From contig CANKIK010000023.1 in NCBI GenBank assembly GCA_947481985.1, positions 1-42,065 on the forward strand: a DNA stretch of 42,065 nt. The letters are read 5' to 3'. The stretch is from QWOP01 sp003669605 (lineage in GTDB: Bacteria > Planctomycetota > Planctomycetia > Pirellulales > UBA1268). The translations under genes were made by a program, and so were the position numbers. Position 1 is the stretch's first letter. Each line of letters begins with the position of its first letter. Shown here piece after piece: positions 31,673-39,447 of this stretch. The notes under the pieces are model-generated. The model saw nothing but the letters and a program-made list of their open reading frames with translations, was not told where the DNA came from and did no database searches.

Positions 31673-34219
31673 TCACTTGGCGGCAGGTGGCTTGCCCTGG
31701 AGACGTAGTTTCTCCAGTCTCGAAAGCGGCTTTTCAGGGGTGGCAACAGGCGGGGCAACGGGAGCGGGAGGTGCCGCAGCGTCGGGCACCGGTGCCGGCG
31801 GGGGGGGCGGCGGGGTCGTCGGAGCAGCAATCTGGAGTTCTGTCTGGCCACCCCGGACCGTCACCGGTTCACCCTTGATGGTGGTCACCATCTCCACGAA
31901 CGGCGTCTTGTGGTTCCCGACGGGGCTCTTGTCGTTGGTCTTTACTTGAAACACCAACTCGACAGTCTCTTTGGTGAATTTCAATTCCTCTGCCGTGGTC
32001 TCGGCGGGCAATCCCTGGAGACGAGCCACCGCTTCCCCTTCGAAGGGGATCTTCTGCTCAAGCGTGCACACCACTTGGGCAACTTGCCCCTGTTCGCACG
32101 AGGCCCGAGCCAGGGAGGCATTCGTGAACGGCTCCGCAATCTCGATGGTCGCCAATTGCGACGCCGCCCACGCTGGGCCAGCGGAATCGGCTTGGGCGAT
32201 GCAGTACACCGGCCAGATCCCTAAAGCCGCGTTGCCGTCGGCGTTGATCGTGTAGAGCCCCTCGGACTGCTCAGCAGCAATGGTGATGCTCGGACCGGCG
32301 CCCACACCGGGCGAGCGGAAGGGAAACTCGACCGTCACCGGCTGTGCATAGCCCTCGGCACGCTTCACCACAACTTTCAGATTCATGGTGCCATTGCGGC
32401 AAAGGGGCGCCAGCGGCTGCACCAACTCAATCTGAAAGGGAAGTGAATCGACCACGGCCACCGCCAGTTTGTCGACTTTTGCGCCGTAATACACAGCGTT
32501 GTTGGGCTGTCCGAGAACGAAGTCCGAGAAGTTCTCAAAACCGCCGCGGATCTTGAGGCTTTCATCTTTCGCTCGGGCCTCGAAGGCGATCAGGCCTCCG
32601 GCGATCGCCGCATCGGGGGCGGCCTCAAAGACAACTGGCATCTGCGACACCGCCGCTGGCATCTCCCGGTGATGCGCCGTGATGCCGGCGGGCAGGGGCC
32701 CCGGTTCGAGGACAAGGTCGCCGCCAAAGTTGGCACGCGACGCGTTGACCAGCACGGCGTAACGATTGCCGCGGGGCACCATGATCTGTTGGCGAGTCTG
32801 GGAGTAGCGATCAATCCGGGGGATCGACAGCGAGAGCGCTGGGGACACCGGTTGCAATTCGACCCGGTAGACGAAGTCGGCACGGCCGCGGCCGAGGTGG
32901 TCAGTGACCCGGATCACGTACTGTCCATCCTCCGGAACCTCAAAGCGGAGATAGGAGTCTGGGCCACGGGAGTCGTCGTTGCCGGCGATGCCGGCCCCGT
33001 CAGCACGAAGAATATTGAGAACCGGATCGAGGCCGCTGCGGATCCGCCGGGCGTAGCACTCGACCTCAAACACCTGCCCCTTGGTGGCAGCGAATTTGAA
33101 ACAATCGACATCCCCCTCAGTGCCGATGATTCCGTTGAAAGAGGCGGCGGAATCGGCGGTCGTGGCGGAGGCAGGATCGTTGTTCGGCTCACTCTCCAGG
33201 AGGTTGCCGAACTGTGAGATCCGCAGGGGAATCGATGTCGGGCAGATCCCTTGCGGGTCGCGGGCAAACAAAGGCAGGACCGTGCCAGTGGCCGGGACAG
33301 TCACCTCCTGCGTCAGCGGCCCCGCAGCATCCCCCAGAAACGTCACCGTCAGGGCCTCCCCCGTCTTCCCGCCGGCTGGGTAAACAGCCGTGGGCCTGGG
33401 GAACGTTCCCACGTGGAGCCGGTAGCGGCAATTTCCGTCGCCGGCATAGCTTGTCTCCCGCACCTGGACGTAATACGTGCCATCCTCGGGGGCGATGAAA
33501 CTCAGGACTCCGTCCTGCTGGGCGACCGGCGCGTCATCGACGGTTGCCACTTCAAACCGCTTGGAGTCAAGGATCGATACGGCTGGATCAAAGAGGTAAC
33601 TTCCCAGCCGCAGCGCCTCGACATCGACCCCCAATCTCTGCCCCTTCTGGAGCAGGATGGCAAACAAATCGACATCTTCGTTTTCGACAATCCCCTGGAC
33701 TGTCGAATTGAGTTCCACGGCCTGGGCCTCAGCCAGCGATCCATTCGGCTCCTTCTCGTCGACCAGCGGCAGGGCGCCAACCAGGAACGAGCGGAAGTCA
33801 GAGATCCCCGACTTGCAGCGAACCTGCACCAACTGCTCCCCGAGAGGGCAGTCCTCGGGAATGAAGATCGTGGCCTTAAAGGAGTTGTCGTCGACGGGGG
33901 TGATTCCCCGAACGACAAAGCCTGTGGCAGGACCAGAGGCTGAGCCGTGGAAGAGCAATTCCTCGGCGTCCTTCAACCGTGCTCCCTGGAACGTCAACTC
34001 GCGATCGCCACCCCGCTGCACGCCCCGCGGGAGAATGATGCCCAACTGCGGAAACGACGCCAGCGCCGGAGCGGCGCTGAGCCCGAGAGCCACTAGCACC
34101 ATCCCCACCATCGTCCGGAGGATGGCTCCGCACTGCGGGGAGGAGCAACTCGCGACCACATTGCGTGACCACCGAACCCCAACCCCGTCAACGCGACTTG
34201 AGCCCGCAAGCATGAACAT
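31673..34219 (-). CDS. Secreted protein with pre-peptidase C-terminal-like domains
   Basis: This protein of up to 848 aa carries two pre-peptidase (PPC)-like beta domains recognisable from EKEPNGSLAEAQAVELNSTVQGIVENEDVDLFAI and the later ESEPNNDPASATTADSAASFNGIIGTEGDVDCFKF regions, ending in GQYVIRV-type strands, plus a Pro/Ala-rich C-terminal tail. It is exported; a role as a surface adhesin or scaffold is likely but not shown. The start is uncertain: ATGs exist at 34219, 34213 and 34111, the last beginning a plain signal peptide (MVGMVLVALGLSAAPALA). The two upstream ATGs sit inside a CCGCAAG/CTTGCGG inverted repeat (34204-34236). It lies in the four-gene cluster. Confidence 0.85.
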   Translation of the reverse strand: MFMLAGSSRVDGVGVRWSRNVVASCSSPQCGAILRTMVGMVLVALGLSAAPALASFPQLGIILPRGVQRGGDRELTFQGARLKDAEELLFHGSASGPATGFVVRGITPVDDNSFKATIFIPEDCPLGEQLVQVRCKSGISDFRSFLVGALPLVDEKEPNGSLAEAQAVELNSTVQGIVENEDVDLFAILLQKGQRLGVDVEALRLGSYLFDPAVSILDSKRFEVATVDDAPVAQQDGVLSFIAPEDGTYYVQVRETSYAGDGNCRYRLHVGTFPRPTAVYPAGGKTGEALTVTFLGDAAGPLTQEVTVPATGTVLPLFARDPQGICPTSIPLRISQFGNLLESEPNNDPASATTADSAASFNGIIGTEGDVDCFKFAATKGQVFEVECYARRIRSGLDPVLNILRADGAGIAGNDDSRGPDSYLRFEVPEDGQYVIRVTDHLGRGRADFVYRVELQPVSPALSLSIPRIDRYSQTRQQIMVPRGNRYAVLVNASRANFGGDLVLEPGPLPAGITAHHREMPAAVSQMPVVFEAAPDAAIAGGLIAFEARAKDESLKIRGGFENFSDFVLGQPNNAVYYGAKVDKLAVAVVDSLPFQIELVQPLAPLCRNGTMNLKVVVKRAEGYAQPVTVEFPFRSPGVGAGPSITIAAEQSEGLYTINADGNAALGIWPVYCIAQADSAGPAWAASQLATIEIAEPFTNASLARASCEQGQVAQVVCTLEQKIPFEGEAVARLQGLPAETTAEELKFTKETVELVFQVKTNDKSPVGNHKTPFVEMVTTIKGEPVTVRGGQTELQIAAPTTPPPPPPAPVPDAAAPPAPVAPPVATPEKPLSRLEKLRLQGKPPAAK

Positions 34220-34338
34220 CCGGGAAGACCTTGCGGACTTCCTTCGCTCCTGGAGGTGGGAATCTGGGAACAGGCCCCATCGCCATCCGCAGTGCCAGCC
34301 CAGGGCCACCACGGATCAACGGAGGGTCGGCCGCGATA

Positions 34339-35646
34339 TCAGGCAAGAAGTTCCTTGCGCACCTTGCCACCATCGACAATCTCGATGGGACGATCACCAG
34401 GTGCCATCAACTCCTTGTCGGCCACGATCCCCAGCCGGTCGTAGATCGTGGTCGCCCAATCCTCAACGGTGAGCGGATCGTCCTCGGGCTCACTGGCTGT
34501 GGCATTGCTCGAACCGTAGACGATGCCCTTCTTCAATCCGCCGCCGGCCATGACGACGCTGTACACCTTCGGCCAGTGATCGCGGCCGGCAGTGGCGTTG
34601 ATCTTCGGTGTCCGTCCGAACTCAGAACCGACACAGACCAGCGTCGAGTCGAGCAGGCCGCGCTGGTCAAGGTCGCGGATCAGTGCCGCAAACCCTTGGT
34701 CGAAGGCGGGAAGCTGGCCCTTCATCGACCCGGCGATATTGTCGTGCATGTCCCAACCGCCGTAGGTCAGCGTCACAAACCGCACGCCACTCTCGACCAA
34801 CCGACGGGCCAGGAGCATCCGCATCCCCGCCTGGTTGCGGCCATATTCGTCTTTGATCGCGTCGGTTTCCTTGGTCATGTCGAAGGCCTGACGGGCCTTC
34901 TCGGAGCTGATCAGGCTGTAGGCTCGGTCGTAGAAGGTATCGAGAGCGTCGAGGGAGTCGCTCTTTTCTTTCTCCCGGAAATGATCGTTGACCACGTCCA
35001 GCATCCGCCGCCGCTTGTCGAAGCGCGGCTCATCGACGCCCCCCGGAAGGCTCAAGTCCTTGACCTGGAAATTGCCGTCGGCGGGGTCGCTCCCCAGGCT
35101 GAATCCGGCATAGGACGAACTGAGATAGCCGGTGCCGGCGAATTCGTTGGGCTGCCCGGGAATGCAGACGTAGGGGGGGAGATTGTTGCGGGGGCCGAAT
35201 TCATGGGCCACGACCGATCCCATGCTCGGGTATTGCAGGGCCGGGCTGGGCCTGTACCCAGTGAACATGTTGTGGGTCCCACGCTCGTGGGCCGCCTCGC
35301 CGTGGGTCATCGAGCGGCAGATGGCGATCTTGTCGGCGATCTTTGCCGTGTTGGGAAGCAGTTCACCGACCCGAACTCCAGACACGTTGGTGTCGATGCT
35401 TCCCAGCGGACCGCGGTACTCAACCGGGGCGAAAGGCTTGGGGTCAAACGTCTCCTGATGCGCCATGCCGCCCGGGAGGAAGATATAGATCACCGACTTC
35501 GCCGTGCCTTCGTGGCTGGCGTAATTCTTGATGTCGCCTCGGGCACTCTGCATCCGGAAGTAGTCGCCGAGGGAAAGCCCCAGGCCCCCCACCGTCCCGA
35601 CCGAGAGGAATCCACGGCGGGATAGTTCGTTTCCATTGCACTTCAT
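34339..35646 (-). CDS. DUF1501 family exported protein
   Basis: This 435-aa protein belongs to DUF1501, related to the sulfatase/alkaline phosphatase fold group. A twin-arginine signal (SRRGFLSVG, residues 9-17) directs folded export. Recognisable blocks are HQETFDPKP, the GTHNMFTGYRPSPALQYPSMGSVVAHE region, and the late GSEFGRTPKIN-GRDHW block. The family is a hallmark of planctomycetes and usually sits next to DUF1549/DUF1553 genes; its catalytic role is unproven. The ATG at 35646 has AGGAG ten bases upstream. It is the first gene of the four-gene cluster, so the promoter should lie in 35647-35760; no convincing consensus was seen. Confidence 0.9.
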   Translation of the reverse strand: MKCNGNELSRRGFLSVGTVGGLGLSLGDYFRMQSARGDIKNYASHEGTAKSVIYIFLPGGMAHQETFDPKPFAPVEYRGPLGSIDTNVSGVRVGELLPNTAKIADKIAICRSMTHGEAAHERGTHNMFTGYRPSPALQYPSMGSVVAHEFGPRNNLPPYVCIPGQPNEFAGTGYLSSSYAGFSLGSDPADGNFQVKDLSLPGGVDEPRFDKRRRMLDVVNDHFREKEKSDSLDALDTFYDRAYSLISSEKARQAFDMTKETDAIKDEYGRNQAGMRMLLARRLVESGVRFVTLTYGGWDMHDNIAGSMKGQLPAFDQGFAALIRDLDQRGLLDSTLVCVGSEFGRTPKINATAGRDHWPKVYSVVMAGGGLKKGIVYGSSNATASEPEDDPLTVEDWATTIYDRLGIVADKELMAPGDRPIEIVDGGKVRKELLA

Positions 35647-35764
35647 GGCAGACTCACTCCTGCGGAACTGCGAGGCGGATCGACCTTGTAGAAGTGTTAC
35701 ACCTTTATGAGTGGATGTCGAGCGACTCCCCCCCTCCAATGGAGCCCTGCCAAAACTGTCTGAA

Positions 35765-35808
35765 ACGCAAAAAAGAAGCCCTGCAACGACCCGAAGTCGT
35801 TGCAGGGC
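35765..35808 (-). terminator. Rho-independent terminator of the poly-Asp protein gene
   Basis: GCCCTGCAACGAC (35778-35790) is the perfect inverse of GTCGTTGCAGGGC (35796-35808), with loop CCGAA. On the minus strand the stem is followed by TTCTTTTTTGC, a clear U-tract. It lies about 60 bases beyond the stop codon of the gene ending at 35869. Confidence 0.93.
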
Positions 35809-35868
35809 AATGATTTGAACCGCGACAGGAGGCGGTGGCGAGGATCCCTGTTTGGCCGACAGAATCTG

Positions 35869-38307
35869 TCAGCGGCTGGCTGGCATGTCCCGGATCACGT
35901 TCCGCCAATGGGTCACGGTGGCATCGGGCCGCGTCGATGTCTCGGCCACGGCGACCCGCAGCGACTTCATCGCCTCCAAGATCACGCCAGTTGTTTTCAG
36001 TAACTCGCGGGTCTGATCCGTGTCACCATCAGGACCGATCTCGGTCGCTCGATCGACAAACCCGTTTTGCTGCTGGAGGACACCGACCCGCACCCCGTAG
36101 TTCACCCAGGGCTGAAGGGCGTCTATCAAGCCTGCGAAGTCGAGGGCGGCCGCCGCCGCCAGAGGCTCCTCAAACCTGGAGAGCTGCGAACCGGTTTCGA
36201 GTCTCGACTTCGACAGCATCCGCCCGGCCTGCTTGGGGACAAGGCTAAAGACGACGGCGTCGTCGCCGATCCCGATCACCGGTTGAATCTGCTCGTCGAT
36301 CCCGGTGCTGGCCAGCGGGAAACTCCACAGCGTTCCCCCTTCGACCTTCGATTTTTCCGGGGCAGGCACCTGATAGCCCTCCGGCACCGATCCCGGATTG
36401 AGGCCCCGCAGTTCGTCGACGAGATCGTCGGCGAGGGCGAAGAGTTCGTTCATCCCTTCGCGGAAGAGTTTCGGGTCGTCGAGTTTCAACGCCACCGCCG
36501 GCTCCAGAAGCGGCAAGGGCTCGGCCGATTCTGGCAGGTCGCGTTGCAGCCTCCGGGCCTTGCTCTTGGCATCGATCACGAAGCCGATCTGGCCGTCGGC
36601 GAGGGCCGGGAGGAGCTTTGTTCGCAGGCTACTCACCAACCGCTCGGCGAGGGGTGAGAGCCGCTCGGTGTAGTGTTCCATCCGCTCCCTGTCATCTGCG
36701 TCCACCTTCGGAAGCATGTTCCGCTGGAAGAAGGTCCACGCCATCCGCCCCCAGGAGACCAGGTCGTCGAACTGCTCGGGATCGGTCTTCGTCCGCATCA
36801 CCAGCGAGGCCAGCGGCGCGCCACCGGCATGCTCCAGCAGACCGAGCCGCCGGGAGCCGTCCAGAATTGTGTTCTTCGACCAATCCCAGGAGTAGCCCTC
36901 GTAGCCATCGGTCGAGAGGTAGGAGTAGCCCATCGTTGCCCCAGGGACTGGCAAGCGCTTCTTGTAGCCGGTGGCCACCTTCTCCAATGCCTCGCGGGCT
37001 TCACGGGCGGCCCCTTCCGAAAGCCCCGCGGAGTCGGCGATCGAATCGGTCAGGTCGGCGAGTTGCTCGATGTCGGCTGCCGAAGGGGCGACCGCCCTGG
37101 CCAGCGCCTCGCTCATGTACGTGATGGCGGTGATCCGCTTGTCTTTGTGCTCGCGGAGCGGCTCGAAGGGCTTGGTCATCACCAGCCCGTCCTGGCTCCC
37201 CGCTGGAGAGGCCAGTTTCTCGAGGTGATCGGCTGAATCGCCGATCGAGAGAATGACACGGTCTCCCACCACCCCCAACGCGATCACGATGTCGATCCCC
37301 TGGAGCCGATCGCGGACCTTCTCCAGGTCGTCCTCGTCGATCCCCTCCTGACTGCGGAGAAGTGAGTCCCAGGGAACCATCGCGCCGTCGATCGTGAACG
37401 TCATCACATCGCCGCTGGGGAGCTTCTTGCGGGAGAGGGCGTTGGCCAGGTCGGGATTGGTCTGCGTGACGAGTTTGAGAAGCACCTCCACCCGCTTCAC
37501 CTGCGAGTTTGCGGCCTCGACCTTGCCTGTCTTGAAGCCCCAGACGAGATCGGGGATGACGATCTTGTCGGCGTTGTCGGCCAGTGCCTGCAGCACCATC
37601 CGGGCCGCGAACTGCTCGCCCCCAGACTCGACGTTGAGCTCAAACTCCTCTGCCTCAAGGACCTGCCTCGCCACCGGGACGATCGACTGGCCGCGGTTCA
37701 CCGAGGAATTGTCATCATCGTCATCGTCATCGTCCTCATCATCATCGTCGTCGTCCATCTCCTCAGCATCGAGACTGTTGAGCGCAGGGTTCTCCAGGTC
37801 GATCCGAATGTGCTCCGGGCCGCGCGTCATCTGCAGGATGTTGGCAGCATTTTGGGCCTGCTGCACTTTCTGAATGAGCTCCAGGAAAGTGATGCACGAC
37901 GGCTCGCCATAGAGGAATGTATCGGTGGAGACCATGTCGCGGAGGAGTTCCACTGCCTGCTGGTTCTCCGGAAGTTCCAGGTAGGTACTGAGCATCGACA
38001 GCGGACTACCGGGCTGCGATTTCTGCTCCTCGAGTTGTTCGAGGGCCTGGATGACGGCAGGCAATTTCCGCAGCGTGGCCACGGCGTTGCTCTTGAGAAG
38101 CAAATCGAGTTGCTCCTCGAGCCGCAGGGTGGCCGACACGAAGGCCGCATCCTTGGGAATCATCGACACACCCCCGTCGAGGATGTCGGCTCCCCGAGCC
38201 TGGCCGCCAGCGGCCAGCGCCAAGCCGGCGAGCAGCGCAGCGGCAAACTGGCGGCGGGGGAGCGACCGAGAGGTCAGGCGAATGCTGAAGATGTTGTTGC
38301 GGGCCAT
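35869..38307 (-). CDS. Large secreted protein with a poly-Asp stretch, function unknown
   Basis: The 812-aa protein has a Tat-like or Sec signal (RSLPRRQFAAALLAGLALAAGG), then helical, Leu/Glu-rich sequence. Residues about 185-199 are almost all Asp (one Glu), encoded by TCG/TCA-type trinucleotide repeats at 37711-37755. I recognise only a loose similarity to planctomycete exported proteins with a DAxFVSxxxRxEEQxD-like start. An acidic run in an exported protein could bind calcium, but that is conjecture. The ATG at 38307 has AAAGGA upstream and starts the signal peptide directly. It is divergent from ftr and has its own terminator. Confidence 0.75.
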   Translation of the reverse strand: MARNNIFSIRLTSRSLPRRQFAAALLAGLALAAGGQARGADILDGGVSMIPKDAAFVSATLRLEEQLDLLLKSNAVATLRKLPAVIQALEQLEEQKSQPGSPLSMLSTYLELPENQQAVELLRDMVSTDTFLYGEPSCITFLELIQKVQQAQNAANILQMTRGPEHIRIDLENPALNSLDAEEMDDDDDDEDDDDDDDDNSSVNRGQSIVPVARQVLEAEEFELNVESGGEQFAARMVLQALADNADKIVIPDLVWGFKTGKVEAANSQVKRVEVLLKLVTQTNPDLANALSRKKLPSGDVMTFTIDGAMVPWDSLLRSQEGIDEDDLEKVRDRLQGIDIVIALGVVGDRVILSIGDSADHLEKLASPAGSQDGLVMTKPFEPLREHKDKRITAITYMSEALARAVAPSAADIEQLADLTDSIADSAGLSEGAAREAREALEKVATGYKKRLPVPGATMGYSYLSTDGYEGYSWDWSKNTILDGSRRLGLLEHAGGAPLASLVMRTKTDPEQFDDLVSWGRMAWTFFQRNMLPKVDADDRERMEHYTERLSPLAERLVSSLRTKLLPALADGQIGFVIDAKSKARRLQRDLPESAEPLPLLEPAVALKLDDPKLFREGMNELFALADDLVDELRGLNPGSVPEGYQVPAPEKSKVEGGTLWSFPLASTGIDEQIQPVIGIGDDAVVFSLVPKQAGRMLSKSRLETGSQLSRFEEPLAAAAALDFAGLIDALQPWVNYGVRVGVLQQQNGFVDRATEIGPDGDTDQTRELLKTTGVILEAMKSLRVAVAETSTRPDATVTHWRNVIRDMPASR

Positions 38308-38392
38308 CGTTGGTCCTTTCGCGAGAGCCGGCTTGAGGCTGCGGAGGGGGTGTAAATCAACGGTGACTCCCCACCCCTCACCGCCGTAGGAT

Positions 38393-39346
38393 ATGCCAAC
38401 TGCACCGGCTGGCAAACCTGAATCCGCGGCGGAACATCTTTCTTTGGGAGCGGACGTGCGGATCGGCCCCACTCTGATCGTCGACACCTTCGCCGAGGCT
38501 TTCCGCCTCCGGTACGCCAGGCTGATCGTCACCGCCCACGATTTCCACTGGCTGGAAGCGGCCCTGCGGGCGGCATGCGGCTACGGCACGAGCGTCCTGG
38601 GATGCGATGCCGAGGTCGGCATCGAGGCCAAAATCCCCCCCGCCTCGTCGCCCGACGGCCGTCCGGGGGCGGCAGTTCTCGCCTTCTCTTTCGCCGCTGA
38701 AGGCCTGGCAAAAGCGATCGGCAACCGCACCGCTCAGTGCCTCCTCACCTGTCCGACGGCCAGCGTCTTTGACGGCCTCCCTGAAGCCGAGGAACGCGCC
38801 CCGCTCGGCAGCCACGTTCGCTTTTTTGGCGATGGTTTCGAGAAATCGAAAGTCATCGACGGCCGTCGGTACTGGCGGGTGCCGGTGATGGATGGGGAAT
38901 TCCTCGTCGAAGAGACCTGCGGCATCGCCAAGGGTGTCGGCGGTGGCAACATCATCCTCCAAGGCGGATCGCTCGCGGGGACGCTGGCAGCCGTGCGCCG
39001 GGCTGTGGGAGCGATCGAGGCCCTGCCGGGGGTGATCGCCCCGTTTCCCGGGGGAGCGGTACGGTCGGGGAGCAAGGTGGGGTCCCGCTACCAGGGCTTG
39101 CGGGGCTCTACCAACGAGGCTTTCTGCCCCGGCCTCATCGGCCGCGTCGAGTCGGAACTCGTCAGCGGTACGGCCTGCGCCGTGGAAATCGTCATCGATG
39201 GCAGCGACGAGGAACGCGTGGCGGCGGCGATGGCAGCCGCCATGCAGGCGGCCGCCGGGCCAGAACTGCTGGCGATCTCGGCCGGCAACTACGGTGGCAA
39301 GCTGGGCAAGTTCCACTTCCATCTCCGCCCTTTGATCGCCGGTTGA
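38393..39346 (+). CDS. ftr: Formylmethanofuran--tetrahydromethanopterin N-formyltransferase
   Basis: Ftr (FhcD) moves the formyl group between methanofuran and tetrahydromethanopterin in the archaeal-type C1 pathway that planctomycetes and some methylotrophs use to oxidise formaldehyde. The 317-aa protein is close to the family length (about 297) with a ~20-residue N-terminal extension. Recognisable parts are IVDTFAEAFRLRYARLIVTA near the start, a CGIAKGVGGGNIILQGGSLA block, and the GSKVGSRYQGLRGSTNEAFCP block near the active site. The ATG at 38393 is the only upstream ATG. The gene stands alone; fhcA, fhcB and fhcC are not in the window. Confidence 0.92.
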   Translation: MPTAPAGKPESAAEHLSLGADVRIGPTLIVDTFAEAFRLRYARLIVTAHDFHWLEAALRAACGYGTSVLGCDAEVGIEAKIPPASSPDGRPGAAVLAFSFAAEGLAKAIGNRTAQCLLTCPTASVFDGLPEAEERAPLGSHVRFFGDGFEKSKVIDGRRYWRVPVMDGEFLVEETCGIAKGVGGGNIILQGGSLAGTLAAVRRAVGAIEALPGVIAPFPGGAVRSGSKVGSRYQGLRGSTNEAFCPGLIGRVESELVSGTACAVEIVIDGSDEERVAAAMAAAMQAAAGPELLAISAGNYGGKLGKFHFHLRPLIAG

Positions 39347-39447
39347 TCTTCTCCGCCGCCGGCCGGTTGTGGTATTCCCCCTCCCCCGTCCCGTTCCGCG
39401 CCCGGCGCAACCGGTGCTCCGACGCCGTCCATGCAGAGGCCCCAGCG

